The notes under the pieces were generated by a model that was not told where the DNA came from, searched no databases, and worked only from the letters and a program-made list of their open reading frames with translations. DNA of 5,044 nt, taken from assembly GCA_012719015.1 (NCBI GenBank), contig JAAYBE010000050.1, forward strand, positions 1 through 5,044, in the 5' to 3' direction. The position numbers were made by a program, and so were the translations under genes. Within the stretch, counting starts at the first letter, position 1; every line of letters starts with the position of its first letter. Of this stretch, positions 4,931 through 5,044 are shown in pieces. This DNA is from Actinomycetota bacterium. Its GTDB lineage: Bacteria > Actinomycetota > Thermoleophilia > UBA2241.

Positions 4931-5044
4931 GTGCACGCCGCCCAGACGATCCGCAATCTCGCCATCATCGCCCACATCGACCACGGCAAGACGACCCTGA
5001 TCGACAGCATCTTCCGCGCCGCCCGTGTGTTCCGCGACAACGCC
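4931..5044 (+). CDS. typA: Translational GTPase TypA/BipA, N-terminal fragment (cut by window end)
   Basis: Only the first 38 codons are present, and the frame is open to the window edge. The sequence IRNLAIIAHIDHGKTTLIDS is the G1/P-loop start of a translational GTPase, with AHIDHGKT at 14-21. The Thr-Thr after Lys20 and the following FRAARVFRDNA fit TypA/BipA better than LepA, which has GKSTLADRLLE here. TypA is a cytoplasmic ribosome-associated GTPase, usually of about 600 residues, linked to stress and low-temperature ribosome assembly. The start is a GTG with GGAAGAG (4917-4923) 7 bases upstream. It is probably monocistronic, with a long structured leader. An ATG at 4817 is in frame without a stop, but it lies before the predicted transcript start and would add an Arg/Pro-rich stretch encoded by the hairpins. 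Confidence 0.88.
   Translation, partial: MHAAQTIRNLAIIAHIDHGKTTLIDSIFRAARVFRDNA

Noticed and set aside
4300..5040. 246-codon minus-strand frame across VanZ and typA
   Set aside because: It is Arg/Ser/Pro-rich and antisense to two recognised genes and to the structured leader. No motif is seen.

Overview
The window is about 70% G+C and has the densely packed layout of a high-GC bacterial chromosome. Four start-proximal TANNNT -10 boxes, two of them placed for leaderless transcription, point to Actinomycetota. This is an inference from base composition and promoter style; nothing here fixes a class or genus. I see no mobile element, CRISPR array, tRNA or rRNA. No gene-free stretch exceeds 175 bases.

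Left half (1-3033), minus strand. Read in transcription order, there is a small zinc-ribbon protein (3033-2815), then a stand-alone HAD-superfamily hydrolase (2703-1969), then a fusion of a membrane PAP2 phosphatase to a second HAD domain (1982-576), then a cysteine-rich DUF2284 protein (573-34). The last three form a clear operon: the first pair overlaps by 14 bases and the second pair is 2 bases apart. The HAD gene has its own likely leaderless promoter, while the zinc-ribbon gene has a strong Shine-Dalgarno. The operon therefore encodes three phosphatase-type domains (one membrane, two HAD) followed by a putative metal-binding protein. The substrates cannot be read from sequence.

Right half (3140-5044), plus strand. 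A cation diffusion facilitator (3140-4081) is divergent from the zinc-ribbon gene across a 106-base spacer that holds a near-perfect 10-base direct repeat. It is followed by a VanZ-family membrane protein (4181-4756) with its own -10 box and Shine-Dalgarno. The last gene is the start of typA/bipA (4931 onward, cut by the window edge). The typA leader carries two strong tandem hairpins just downstream of the only -10-like box.

Most genes are ordinary housekeeping or membrane functions. The points most worth a second look are the PAP2-HAD fusion with non-canonical motifs in both domains, the structured typA leader, and the paired leaderless promoters. I found no convincing evidence of a wholly new defence or mobile system.
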